NCBI RefSeq assembly: GCF_023573145.1
Contig: NZ_CP097635.1
Coordinates: forward strand, 3,038,001 to 3,102,000
Reading direction: 5' to 3'
Source of the DNA: Aquincola tertiaricarbonis
GTDB taxonomy: Bacteria; Pseudomonadota; Gammaproteobacteria; Burkholderiales; Burkholderiaceae_C
DNA length: 64,000 nt
Below, one piece after another: positions 1 to 7,434 of the stretch. Positions within the stretch are counted from its first letter, which is position 1, and each line of letters opens with the position of its first letter. The translations under genes and the position numbers were made by a program. The notes under the pieces are model-generated. The model made no database searches. It was not told the DNA's origin and saw only the letters and a program-made list of their open reading frames with translations.

Positions 1-213
1 GTCCTCACTGCCGCGCAGGCCCAGGCGCGAAGGCACGCCGCCCGTCAGCCCCGGCATGCGGGTCACGCTGCTGCCGGCGGCGCCGACGTGGGTGAGATGC
101 TCCACCGCCACGTCGATCACGCCGTAGATCGTCACGGACTGTGCGTGGGCGCCACCGGTGGCGGCAGCAACGGCGGCGGCCACCAGGCCGAACATGTGCA
201 ATTTCTTTGTCAT
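1..213 (-). CDS. Outer-membrane porin, N-terminal part only
   Basis: The reverse strand from the ATG at 213 encodes 71 residues and runs off the window edge. The product starts with a signal peptide (MTKKLHMFGLVAAAVAAATG, cleavage probably after AHA) followed by QSVTIYGVIDVAVEHL and a segment ending RLGLRGSED. This is the classic start of the Burkholderiales general porin family, trimeric beta-barrels that let small solutes cross the outer membrane. A GGAGGA ribosome-binding site lies 7 to 12 bases upstream. The gene follows the ring-cleavage dioxygenase on the same strand, so it may provide outer-membrane entry for that substrate; this link is inferred from position only. Confidence 0.9.
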   Translation of the reverse strand, partial: MTKKLHMFGLVAAAVAAATGGAHAQSVTIYGVIDVAVEHLTHVGAAGSSVTRMPGLTGGVPSRLGLRGSED

Positions 214-242
214 CGAGGTCTCCTCCAGGTTGTCTAGGCAAG

Positions 243-1541
243 TCAGGTCGGCTCGGCCGGGGTGTCCCAGCCCAGTGAGGCGGCGTCCTTGGCGGCCACC
301 GAGTACAAGGCGCCCGGCGCATTGCGGGTCTGCTGGAAGACTTCCAGCGTTTCGCCGCGCATCGCGGCATAGATGTGCAGGTTGCTCACGCCGACCACGG
401 CGCCCAGCTTCTCCAGCATGAAGAAGATGGCGCCGTAGCGGATCAGGCCCTGCCAGTCGCGCTCGCGCACCAGGCGGCGCTCCTCGTCGCTGAGGTCGGC
501 CGCAGCCAGGCAGGCCGCCTCGTCGTCCAGGAAGCGGGCGCGGAACGCCGGCTGCACCAACTGGTGCAAAAAACGGTTGAGCCGGTAGCCCTTGACGCTA
601 CGCTCCAGCGTGAACGGGTAGGTGCCGGGCAGCGCCTCTGCGCCGGCCAGCTGGGCCTCCACATGCGCCCGGTGCCGTTCGGCGGCGGCCGGCGCCATGC
701 CCTGCCCGAGTGGCTCATAGATGGCGGTGGCGATGCCGGTCATCGACGGCAGGTAGTAGCTGCGGTGCAGGCAGCGCACCTGCTGCGACAGCGCACCGCG
801 CATCACCAGCCACATGATGACCTCGGCCCCTTCCAGCCCGCCCAGCGTGGCGTACTCGGCATGCGTCATGCCGGCCAGCTGTTCGGGGTCCTGCTCCAGC
901 AGGTCGAGAAAGCGGGCATCCCACTCAGGATTGTTGAAGCCGGCACGCTCGCCGTGCACCTGGTGGCTCAGGCCGCCGGTGGCCACCACGGCCACGCGCA
1001 GGTCCTCGGGGTAGCTTTCGATCGCGCGGCGCAGCGCCTGGCCCAGCTTGAAGCAGCGGCGGGCGCTGGGCAGCGGGAACTGCAGCACCCCCATCTGCAA
1101 CGGCACCAGCTGCACCGGCCACGCCGGCTCATGCGGGCACATCACCGACAGCGGCGAGAAGCAGCCGTGGTCCAGGCACCGCGACTGGAAGAACGACATG
1201 TCGAATTCATCGGCCATCAGGCTGCGGCCGATGTGCGCAGCCAGTGCCGGATGCCCGGGCACCGGCGGCAGATCACGGGCGCCGCCGCCCTCGTCAGCCA
1301 CCTGCCACTGTGGGCCCACACCCAGCGCAAAGGCCGAGTAATGGTCGAAGAAGAAGGAGGTGACGTGGTCGTTGTAGATGAACAGCAGCACGTCGGGCCG
1401 CAGGTCGGCGATCCACTGCTGCACCGGCGCGAATGCCTCGAAGATCGGCGCCCAGACCGGGTCGTGGCGCTTGTCGCGGTCGAAAGCGAAGCCGATGGTC
1501 GGCGTGTGGGAGGCGGCGAGGCCGCCGATGATCTTGGCCAC
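243..1541 (-). CDS. galA: Gallate dioxygenase-type fused LigB-LigA extradiol dioxygenase
   Basis: This 432-residue protein joins a class III extradiol dioxygenase domain (LigB-like, about residues 1-290) to a small LigA-like domain (about 310-420). That is the arrangement of gallate dioxygenases GalA/DesB, which are of similar length. The iron ligands expected for the family are visible: His12 in SHTPT, His59 in YNDH and Glu240. His125 and His193 fit the second-sphere catalytic histidines. The enzyme would open the ring of gallate, or of protocatechuate at the 4,5 bond, in the cytoplasm with Fe(II) and O2. It lies 30 bases from the TRAP permease gene on the same strand and probably shares its transcript. 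No downstream pathway enzymes are in the window, so gallate is likely but not proven. Confidence 0.85.
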   Translation of the reverse strand: MAKIIGGLAASHTPTIGFAFDRDKRHDPVWAPIFEAFAPVQQWIADLRPDVLLFIYNDHVTSFFFDHYSAFALGVGPQWQVADEGGGARDLPPVPGHPALAAHIGRSLMADEFDMSFFQSRCLDHGCFSPLSVMCPHEPAWPVQLVPLQMGVLQFPLPSARRCFKLGQALRRAIESYPEDLRVAVVATGGLSHQVHGERAGFNNPEWDARFLDLLEQDPEQLAGMTHAEYATLGGLEGAEVIMWLVMRGALSQQVRCLHRSYYLPSMTGIATAIYEPLGQGMAPAAAERHRAHVEAQLAGAEALPGTYPFTLERSVKGYRLNRFLHQLVQPAFRARFLDDEAACLAAADLSDEERRLVRERDWQGLIRYGAIFFMLEKLGAVVGVSNLHIYAAMRGETLEVFQQTRNAPGALYSVAAKDAASLGWDTPAEPT

Positions 1542-1571
1542 GGGTGGGGCACTCCTTGCAGGGGCTGGGCG

Positions 1572-2903
1572 TCAGGCACCGAAGTGGTGGATGAGCACCA
1601 GCGAGATCGCCGGGAACAGCAGCAGCGCGACGATGCGCACCAGGTCCGAGGCCAGGAAAGGCATCACGCCCTTGAAGGTGTCGACCAGGGGCACGTCCTT
1701 GGCCAGCCGGTTGATGATGAAGACGTTCATGCCCACCGGCGGATGCACCAGGCCGATCTCGACCACCATCAACGCCAGGATGCCGAACCAGATGCTCTTG
1801 TCGCCCTGGGCCAGGCCGTGGAAGTCCAGGCCCATCACCACCGGGTAGAAGATCGGGATGGTCAGCAGGATCATGGCCAGGCTGTCCATCACGCAGCCCA
1901 GCAGGATGTAGATCACCAGGATGGCCACCATCACCAGCATCGGCGGCAGGCCGCTGCCTTGAACCCAGGCGGCCAGCTCCACCGGCATCTGCGACAGCGC
2001 CAGTGCGGTGTTCAGCATGTCGGCGCCCAGCAACACCAGGAAGATCATCGCGGTGGCCTGTGCGGTGCCCAGCGCACTGGTCAGCAGGCCTTTGAGCCGC
2101 ATGCCGCCGGTGGCCACGGCCAGCACGCCGCAGGCCGCCGCGCCGATGGCCGCCGCTTCGGTGGGGTTGGCCCAGCCGCCGTAGATGCCCACGATGACCA
2201 CCACGAACACCGCCAGCACCGGCAGCACCTGGGCCAGCGCCTTCAAGCGCTCGTTCCAGGGCACGCGCGGACCCGCCGGCCCGGCCGCCGGGTTCAGGCT
2301 GACGATGATGCGCACCACGATCATGTAGCCCACCATCGCGATCACGCCGGGCAGCACCGCGGCCATGAAGAGCTTGCCGATGGATTCCTGCGTGAGGATG
2401 GCGTAGATCACCAGCGGCACCGAAGGCGGGATCATGATGCCCAGCGTGCCGCCCGCCGCAAGCGCGCCGGTGGCCAGGCTGCCGGCATAGCCGAAGCGGC
2501 GCAGTTCGGGCAGCGCCACCTGGCCCATCGTGGCCGCGGTGGCCAGCGACGATCCGCAGATGGCGCCGAAGCCGGCGCAGGCGCCGATGGACGCCATGGC
2601 CATGCCGCCGCGCCAGTGGCCCATGAAGGCCGCGACGAAGCGGAACAGCGCCGCGCTGAGCCCGCCATGGGTGGCGAACTGCCCCATCAACAGGAACATC
2701 GGAATGACGATCAGGTCGTAGTTGGACAGGCGCGCATAAGCCACGTTCTTCAGCGCGCTCATCAGCGGCGCCGCCTCGAAGCCCGACAGCGCGAGATAGC
2801 CGCCCGAGCCCATCACGAACATGGCAATGCCGATGGGCACCCGCAAGGCCAGCAGCGTCATCAGCAGCGCGAAGATCAGTCCGCCGGCTGCAATGCCGCT
2901 CAT
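1572..2903 (-). CDS. TRAP transporter large permease, DctM type
   Basis: The 443-residue protein is almost wholly hydrophobic, with roughly a dozen membrane segments, and has the typical DctM start (GLIFALLMTLLALRVPIGIA) and conserved blocks such as GACAGFGAICGSS and GTLGIMIPPSVPLV. It is the sodium-coupled transport subunit of a tripartite ATP-independent periplasmic transporter. An ATG at 2903 overlaps the stop of the small-subunit gene as ATGA, so this start is preferred to one 34 codons upstream that lies inside the partner gene. Together with the DctQ and DctP partners it should import an organic acid, plausibly the aromatic acid cleaved by the adjacent dioxygenase. Confidence 0.93.
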   Translation of the reverse strand: MSGIAAGGLIFALLMTLLALRVPIGIAMFVMGSGGYLALSGFEAAPLMSALKNVAYARLSNYDLIVIPMFLLMGQFATHGGLSAALFRFVAAFMGHWRGGMAMASIGACAGFGAICGSSLATAATMGQVALPELRRFGYAGSLATGALAAGGTLGIMIPPSVPLVIYAILTQESIGKLFMAAVLPGVIAMVGYMIVVRIIVSLNPAAGPAGPRVPWNERLKALAQVLPVLAVFVVVIVGIYGGWANPTEAAAIGAAACGVLAVATGGMRLKGLLTSALGTAQATAMIFLVLLGADMLNTALALSQMPVELAAWVQGSGLPPMLVMVAILVIYILLGCVMDSLAMILLTIPIFYPVVMGLDFHGLAQGDKSIWFGILALMVVEIGLVHPPVGMNVFIINRLAKDVPLVDTFKGVMPFLASDLVRIVALLLFPAISLVLIHHFGA

Positions 2904-3439
2904 GACTGCACCTCCACCGCCCGACGCAGGTGCAGGCCAGCCATGTACAGGCCTGCCAGCGCCATCAGCACGAAGCCGGGCACCATCAGCACCTGGGCCA
3001 CCCACACGGGCCAGCCGAGGATGATGCTGGTTTCACCCGCTTCCTTCACGCCCATCGCGCCCACCCAGGAGCGCCAGGCCAGCGCCGCACCCACCAGGGC
3101 GAACAACAGCGAGCCGAGGGCGTCCAGCAGCTGCACGGTGCGCCGCGAGGCGCGGGCGGTGAAGAAGTCCACCTTCACGTCGCCACCGGCCAGGTGGCAG
3201 TAGGCGAAGAAACTGGCGCAGGCGAAGGCCGCGCACATCTGCAGCACTTCCACGTCGCCGGGCAGCGGCGCCGAGGCCAGCTTGCGGCCGACGATGCTGA
3301 CGATGCTCATGCCGACGAGCAGCACGAAGACAAGGCCACCGGCCAGGGCGAGGGCCTTGGCAGCGGCCAGCAGCGGGCGGCCCCAGGGGCCGATGGCCGA
3401 CAGCGCGTCATCGCTGCTGCCGGGGATGGGTTCTTGCAT
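2900..3439 (-). CDS. TRAP transporter small permease, DctQ type
   Basis: This protein of 179 residues has four predicted membrane helices, the expected architecture of the small TRAP subunit that docks the periplasmic binding protein to the large permease. Helices include AAAKALALAGGLVFVLLVG near the start and VAQVLMVPGFVLMALAGLYM near the end. The start at 3439 (MQEPIPGSS) is chosen because the upstream ATG at 3466 has no ribosome-binding site; it remains uncertain by nine codons. Its stop overlaps the DctM start, so the two subunits are probably translationally coupled. Confidence 0.88.
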   Translation of the reverse strand: MQEPIPGSSDDALSAIGPWGRPLLAAAKALALAGGLVFVLLVGMSIVSIVGRKLASAPLPGDVEVLQMCAAFACASFFAYCHLAGGDVKVDFFTARASRRTVQLLDALGSLLFALVGAALAWRSWVGAMGVKEAGETSIILGWPVWVAQVLMVPGFVLMALAGLYMAGLHLRRAVEVQS

Positions 3440-3524
3440 GATGGTTCCAGAGAGGGCGGCGCCCATGCAGCGGCCCGGCCGAGGCCGGCCCTGCAGGACT
3501 CGAGAGACGGTGAGGGGGCCGGCT

Positions 3525-4559
3525 TCAGCCGCCCGCGTGCTTGGCGATCAGCGCCCGCGCGTTGTTCAGCAGCTGGCGGCCGTCAGCACCCTTGGCCCCC
3601 ACTTCGGTCACCCACTGCTCCACCACCGGCTCGGCGGCCTTCTTCCAGCCGGCCAGCTCGGCCGCCGGAATCACGTTGACCGCATTGCGACCGGTGAGCT
3701 TCTTGCCTTCGGCATCGGCGGCGGTGAACACCTTGCCGATCTGGCCCGACAGCGCCTGGCCGCTGTTGGCATCGATCACCTTCTTCAGGTCCGCCGGCAG
3801 GCCTTCGTAGCGGCCCTTGTTCATCACGAACATGAAGGTGGAGGTGTACAGCGCCGGCTCGGCCGGATCGGTCTCGCTGTGGAACTTGGCGATCTCCTGG
3901 ATCTTGGCCGAGGGCATCACCTCGTAAGGCACCACCGCACCGTCGATCACGCCCTTGCTCAGGGCCTCGCTCACCTGCGGCACCGGCATGGCCACCGGCG
4001 TGGCGCCCAGTACCGCCAGGAAGCGGTTGGTCTGCCGCGTGGGCGCGCGCACCTTCAGGCCCTTCAGGTCGGCCCGCGTCTGGATGGGCTTGCCCGTCAT
4101 GTGGAACACGCCAGGGCCGTGCACGTGCAATGCAATGGGCTGCATGCCCTTGTATTCCTGCAGCGCCGACTGCTGGACGTAGTCCCACAGCGCCTTGCTG
4201 GTGGCTTCGGGGCTGCGCATCATGAAGGGCAGCTCGAACACCTCGGTCAGCGGAAAGCGGCCGGCGGTGTAGCCCGACAGCGTCCACACCACGTCGACCA
4301 CGCCGTCCTTGACCTGATCCACCAGCTGCTGCGGCGTGCCGCCCAGCTGCATGGAAGGATAGATCTGGCAGCGCATGCGGTTCGCCGACTCCTTGGCGAT
4401 CTTGTCGCACCAGGGCTGGATGAACATCTGCTGCGCATACGAGCCGGCAGGCAGGAAGTGGTGCACCTTCAGCACCACCTCATCGGCGGCGCGGGCGGCG
4501 GGTGCCCCGGCCAGCAGGCAGAGGCTGACGGTTGCAAGGGCAAGGCGTGGCAGGGTCAT
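3525..4559 (-). CDS. TRAP transporter substrate-binding protein, DctP family
   Basis: The 344-residue product begins with a signal peptide (MTLPRLALATVSLCLLAGAP, cleavage near ARAADE) and continues with VVLKVHHFLPAGS, typical of DctP-family periplasmic binding proteins. An arginine in the GLKVRAPTRQTNRFL block occupies the region where the family binds the ligand carboxylate. The ATG at 4559 has GGAGA eight bases upstream; upstream in-frame codons encode no credible signal sequence. It is the first gene of the TRAP operon (dctP-dctQ-dctM order), followed by the dioxygenase, and is divergent from a LysR gene. Ligand is unknown; an aromatic acid is inferred from context. Confidence 0.92.
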   Translation of the reverse strand: MTLPRLALATVSLCLLAGAPAARAADEVVLKVHHFLPAGSYAQQMFIQPWCDKIAKESANRMRCQIYPSMQLGGTPQQLVDQVKDGVVDVVWTLSGYTAGRFPLTEVFELPFMMRSPEATSKALWDYVQQSALQEYKGMQPIALHVHGPGVFHMTGKPIQTRADLKGLKVRAPTRQTNRFLAVLGATPVAMPVPQVSEALSKGVIDGAVVPYEVMPSAKIQEIAKFHSETDPAEPALYTSTFMFVMNKGRYEGLPADLKKVIDANSGQALSGQIGKVFTAADAEGKKLTGRNAVNVIPAAELAGWKKAAEPVVEQWVTEVGAKGADGRQLLNNARALIAKHAGG

Positions 4560-4645
4560 CGGGCTTGTCTCCATCTTGGTGTTCAGGCTGAGCGGCAGTC
4601 TAGGAATCGACCCCAGCGTCAGGAAGATGGCGCATTGCGCGGCGC

Positions 4646-4662
4646 GATAACCAATCCATATC
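4646..4662. promoter_or_regulatory. Candidate LysR operator (T-N11-A) upstream of the TRAP/dioxygenase operon
   Basis: The sequence GATAACCAATCCATATC has dyad symmetry (GATA and TATC, nine bases apart) and contains the T-N11-A core typical of LysR-type binding sites. It lies in the 103-base gap between the divergent TRAP operon and LysR gene, directly abutting the regulator's first ATG, as expected for an autoregulated divergent promoter. Confidence 0.45.
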
Positions 4663-5580
4663 ATGGTTTGCATGAAGCTCACCAGCCTGCGTGCCCTCGT
4701 CGCCGCCATCGAAGAAGGCAGCCTGCGCTCGGCGGCACGGCGCCTGGGCGTCTCGCAGCCCGCATTGACCAAGCTCATCCGCGAACTGGAGGCCGAGCTG
4801 GGTACCACGCTGCTGCTGCGTTCCACCACCGGCGTGGCGGCCACGGCCCAGGGCGTCGTGCTTTACGAGCGCGCTTGCACCGCCGAGCGCGAACTGCAGC
4901 AGGCGGTGGACCAGATCCGCCAGCTGGACGGCCGCATGACGGGCTCGCTGACCATCGGCGCGGTGCCGCTGGCGGTGATGCTGCTGGTGCCCGAAACCCT
5001 GCGCACCTTCGGCCAGGCCTTCCCCGAGATCCAGCTGCGCGTCAGCGAAGAGCTGTACATCGCCCAGCTCACCCGCCTGCGCAAGGGCGAGGTGGACATC
5101 GCGCTGGGCCCGCTGCCACCCGAGCTGCCACCCGGCGAGTTCGCGGTGGAAACGCTGATGCCCGCCGCCATGGTGGTGGTGGTGCGCAAGGGCAATCCAT
5201 TGGCCAAGGCCCGCCGGCTGGCCGACCTGGGCCAGGCGCCCTGGGTGTACACCGGGGCCACGTCCGATTCAGGCTATGCGCGCACGCTGTTCGAGCAGCA
5301 TGGCCTGCCGCCGCCGCCGGCCGGCGCGCTGGTCAATTCCACGCTGGGGCTGCTGTCCATCGTCACCAGCGGCAACTGCGTGGGCCTGCTGCCGCAGCAG
5401 ATCGCGGCCCATCCTTTCGCGGCCCAGTACGTGGACGTGGTGCCGGTGGCCGAAGGCCCGTTGATGCTGACGCTGTGCGCGCTGGCCCGCACCGAGATGC
5501 ACCGCAAGCCCAGCGTGCGCCACTTCATGGCCCACCTGCACCGGGCGGCCCATCACCTCACCGGCGGGCTGCCGGCATGA
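4663..5580 (+). CDS. LysR-family transcriptional regulator of the TRAP/dioxygenase operon
   Basis: The 305-residue protein has an N-terminal winged helix-turn-helix (about residues 5-63, with GSLRSAARRLGVSQPALTKL) and a C-terminal LysR substrate-binding domain. The sequence allows a start at 4663 or three codons later at 4672 (MKLTSLRALV), with no clear ribosome-binding site to decide. It is divergent from the TRAP transporter and dioxygenase genes, so it most likely controls them in response to the transported aromatic acid. A T-N11-A palindrome just upstream supports this. The effector is unknown. Confidence 0.9.
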   Translation: MVCMKLTSLRALVAAIEEGSLRSAARRLGVSQPALTKLIRELEAELGTTLLLRSTTGVAATAQGVVLYERACTAERELQQAVDQIRQLDGRMTGSLTIGAVPLAVMLLVPETLRTFGQAFPEIQLRVSEELYIAQLTRLRKGEVDIALGPLPPELPPGEFAVETLMPAAMVVVVRKGNPLAKARRLADLGQAPWVYTGATSDSGYARTLFEQHGLPPPPAGALVNSTLGLLSIVTSGNCVGLLPQQIAAHPFAAQYVDVVPVAEGPLMLTLCALARTEMHRKPSVRHFMAHLHRAAHHLTGGLPA

Positions 5581-5608
5581 ACCGGCGGCCGCAGGCGCTG
5601 CTGCGCGC

Positions 5609-7312
5609 CTAAGCCGCGGCCGGCAAGCCCGCCAGGTACTGGTGGATGGCCGCCACCACCGCCGCCCCTTCGCCGATGGCGCCGCCCACCCGCTTGACCG
5701 AGCCGGCCCGCACATCGCCCACCGCGAACACGCCCGGGATGCTGGACTCAAGCGCCGAAGGCACATTGCCCGGCTTGGCCGCGCCTGCCGGCAGCCCGGC
5801 GCCGGTGAGCACGAAGCCGTTGGCATCCACCGCCACGCCGCAGTCCTTCAACCAACGGGTTTCGGGCTCGGCGCCCACGAACAGGAACACGCCGCGCACC
5901 GGCCGGGTCACCGCCTCGCCGCTGTCGCGGTGGCGCCAGCTGGCGGCGTCCAGCCCGGCCACCGGGTCGCCGTGCAGTTCGGTGAGCTCGGTGCGCGTGC
6001 AGAGGTGGATGTTGGGCGTGGCCTCGATGCGGTCGATCAGGTAACGCGACATCGTGGCCGCCAAGCCCGGCCCGCGCACCAGCATGTGCACCTGGCTGGC
6101 ATGTTGCGAGAGGAACACCGCGGCCTGTCCGGCGGAGTTGCCGCCGCCCACCAGCGCCACCTCGGCCTGGGTGCAGCCGCGCGCTTCCAGCGCCGAAGCC
6201 CAGTACGACACGCCCTTGCCTTCAAACTGTTCCAGCCGCGGCACCGCGGGCCGGCGGTAGCGTGCGCCGCTGGCGATCACCACGCTGCGCGCGCGCAAGC
6301 GGCTGCCGTCGCTCAGGCGCACCGCCAGTTCGCCGCCGGGCTGGTCGCGGCTGCAGTCCAGGCCTGCCACTTCAGCCGGTATCAGCATCTCGGCGCCGAA
6401 CTTCTGCGCCTGCACGAAGGCCCGGCCGGCCAGCGCCTGCCCGGTGATGCCGGTGGGAAAGCCCAGGTAGTTCTCGATGCGGGCGCTGGCGCCGGCTTGG
6501 CCGCCATGGGCGCGGCAGTCCAGCACCGCCACCCGCAAGCCTTCGCTGGCCGCATACACCGCGGTCGACAGGCCCGCCGGCCCGGCGCCGACGATCACCA
6601 CGTCGTAGGTGGCCAGCCGCTCGGCGCTGCCCACCATGCCCAGGCAGCGGGCCAGTGCCGGCTCGCTGGGGTTGACCAGCACCGTGCCGTTGGCGCACAC
6701 CACCACCACGTCGGTGGCGCTGGCGCCGTACTGCAGCACCATCGCCGCGGCGGCGGGGTCGTCGGCGGGGTCGGCCACGTGGTGCGGCTGCGCATTGCGC
6801 GCCAGAAAGCCCTGCAGCGCCAGCAGCGCATGGCCGCGCGGCGCGCCGATCAGCACCGGGCCGCTGATGCCCGATTCGATCAGCGCCACCCGCCGCAGGA
6901 TCAGCGCCCGCACCATGCGCTCGCCCAGGTCGGCCTCGGCGATGATCAGCGCCCGCAGCTGCTCGGGCGACATCACCAGCACTTCCACCGGGCCCACCGC
7001 GTCGCCGTCCACCATCGCCGGCCGGCCCGAGAGCTGGCCGGCCTCGGCCAGGAACTGACCCCGGCCCTGCACGCCCACCGGCCGCGTGCGACCCAGGCCG
7101 TCGCGGTGGCTGATGGCCACCTGGCCCTGCAGCACCACGAACATGCCGGGCCCGGATTCGCCCACCGCGAACAGCCGCTCGCCATCGGCATGCTGGCGGA
7201 TGACGCCGAACCGCTGGATGCGCTGCAACTCCTCGTCCGTGAGCACCGGGTACATCTGCGCCTGCCGGTTGTGCAGGGTACTGTACGGGGTATAGGGCGC
7301 GTTGTCGGCCAT
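5609..7312 (-). CDS. Cyclic-nucleotide-binding domain fused to a thioredoxin-reductase-like flavoprotein
   Basis: The 567-residue protein has a cNMP-binding/CRP-type sensor fold (about 30-145), a cysteine-poor thioredoxin-like linker (about 150-225), then an FAD/NAD(P)H oxidoreductase of the thioredoxin reductase group. FAD-binding VGAGPAG is at 241-247, the NAD(P)H site VGGGNSAG lies further on, and GVFAVGDVR is near the end. The active-site dithiol of true thioredoxin reductases is missing: the spot that should read CATC reads WASA (about 371-374). The enzyme therefore probably passes electrons to another acceptor, with activity possibly tuned by a ligand of the N-terminal domain. ATG at 7312 has GGAG seven bases upstream and is preferred to 7330. 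Similar fusions occur widely in proteobacteria; their role is not settled. Confidence 0.87.
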   Translation of the reverse strand: MADNAPYTPYSTLHNRQAQMYPVLTDEELQRIQRFGVIRQHADGERLFAVGESGPGMFVVLQGQVAISHRDGLGRTRPVGVQGRGQFLAEAGQLSGRPAMVDGDAVGPVEVLVMSPEQLRALIIAEADLGERMVRALILRRVALIESGISGPVLIGAPRGHALLALQGFLARNAQPHHVADPADDPAAAAMVLQYGASATDVVVVCANGTVLVNPSEPALARCLGMVGSAERLATYDVVIVGAGPAGLSTAVYAASEGLRVAVLDCRAHGGQAGASARIENYLGFPTGITGQALAGRAFVQAQKFGAEMLIPAEVAGLDCSRDQPGGELAVRLSDGSRLRARSVVIASGARYRRPAVPRLEQFEGKGVSYWASALEARGCTQAEVALVGGGNSAGQAAVFLSQHASQVHMLVRGPGLAATMSRYLIDRIEATPNIHLCTRTELTELHGDPVAGLDAASWRHRDSGEAVTRPVRGVFLFVGAEPETRWLKDCGVAVDANGFVLTGAGLPAGAAKPGNVPSALESSIPGVFAVGDVRAGSVKRVGGAIGEGAAVVAAIHQYLAGLPAAA

Positions 7313-7434
7313 GCGGGTACTCCAGGTCACTGCTTGGCGCGCAGCTTACTCAAGCACGGGCCCGGCGGGGTGGCCTGCCGGCGTCACCATCGCGGATGAC
7401 AGGCACGCGCCGGCCGCTGGCGTAACTTCTTGCC

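Noticed and set aside
375-3203. Very long open frame opposite the dioxygenase and TRAP genes
   Set aside because: It is His/Gln/Arg-rich with no family resemblance and lies antisense to well-recognised genes; a by-product of high GC third positions.
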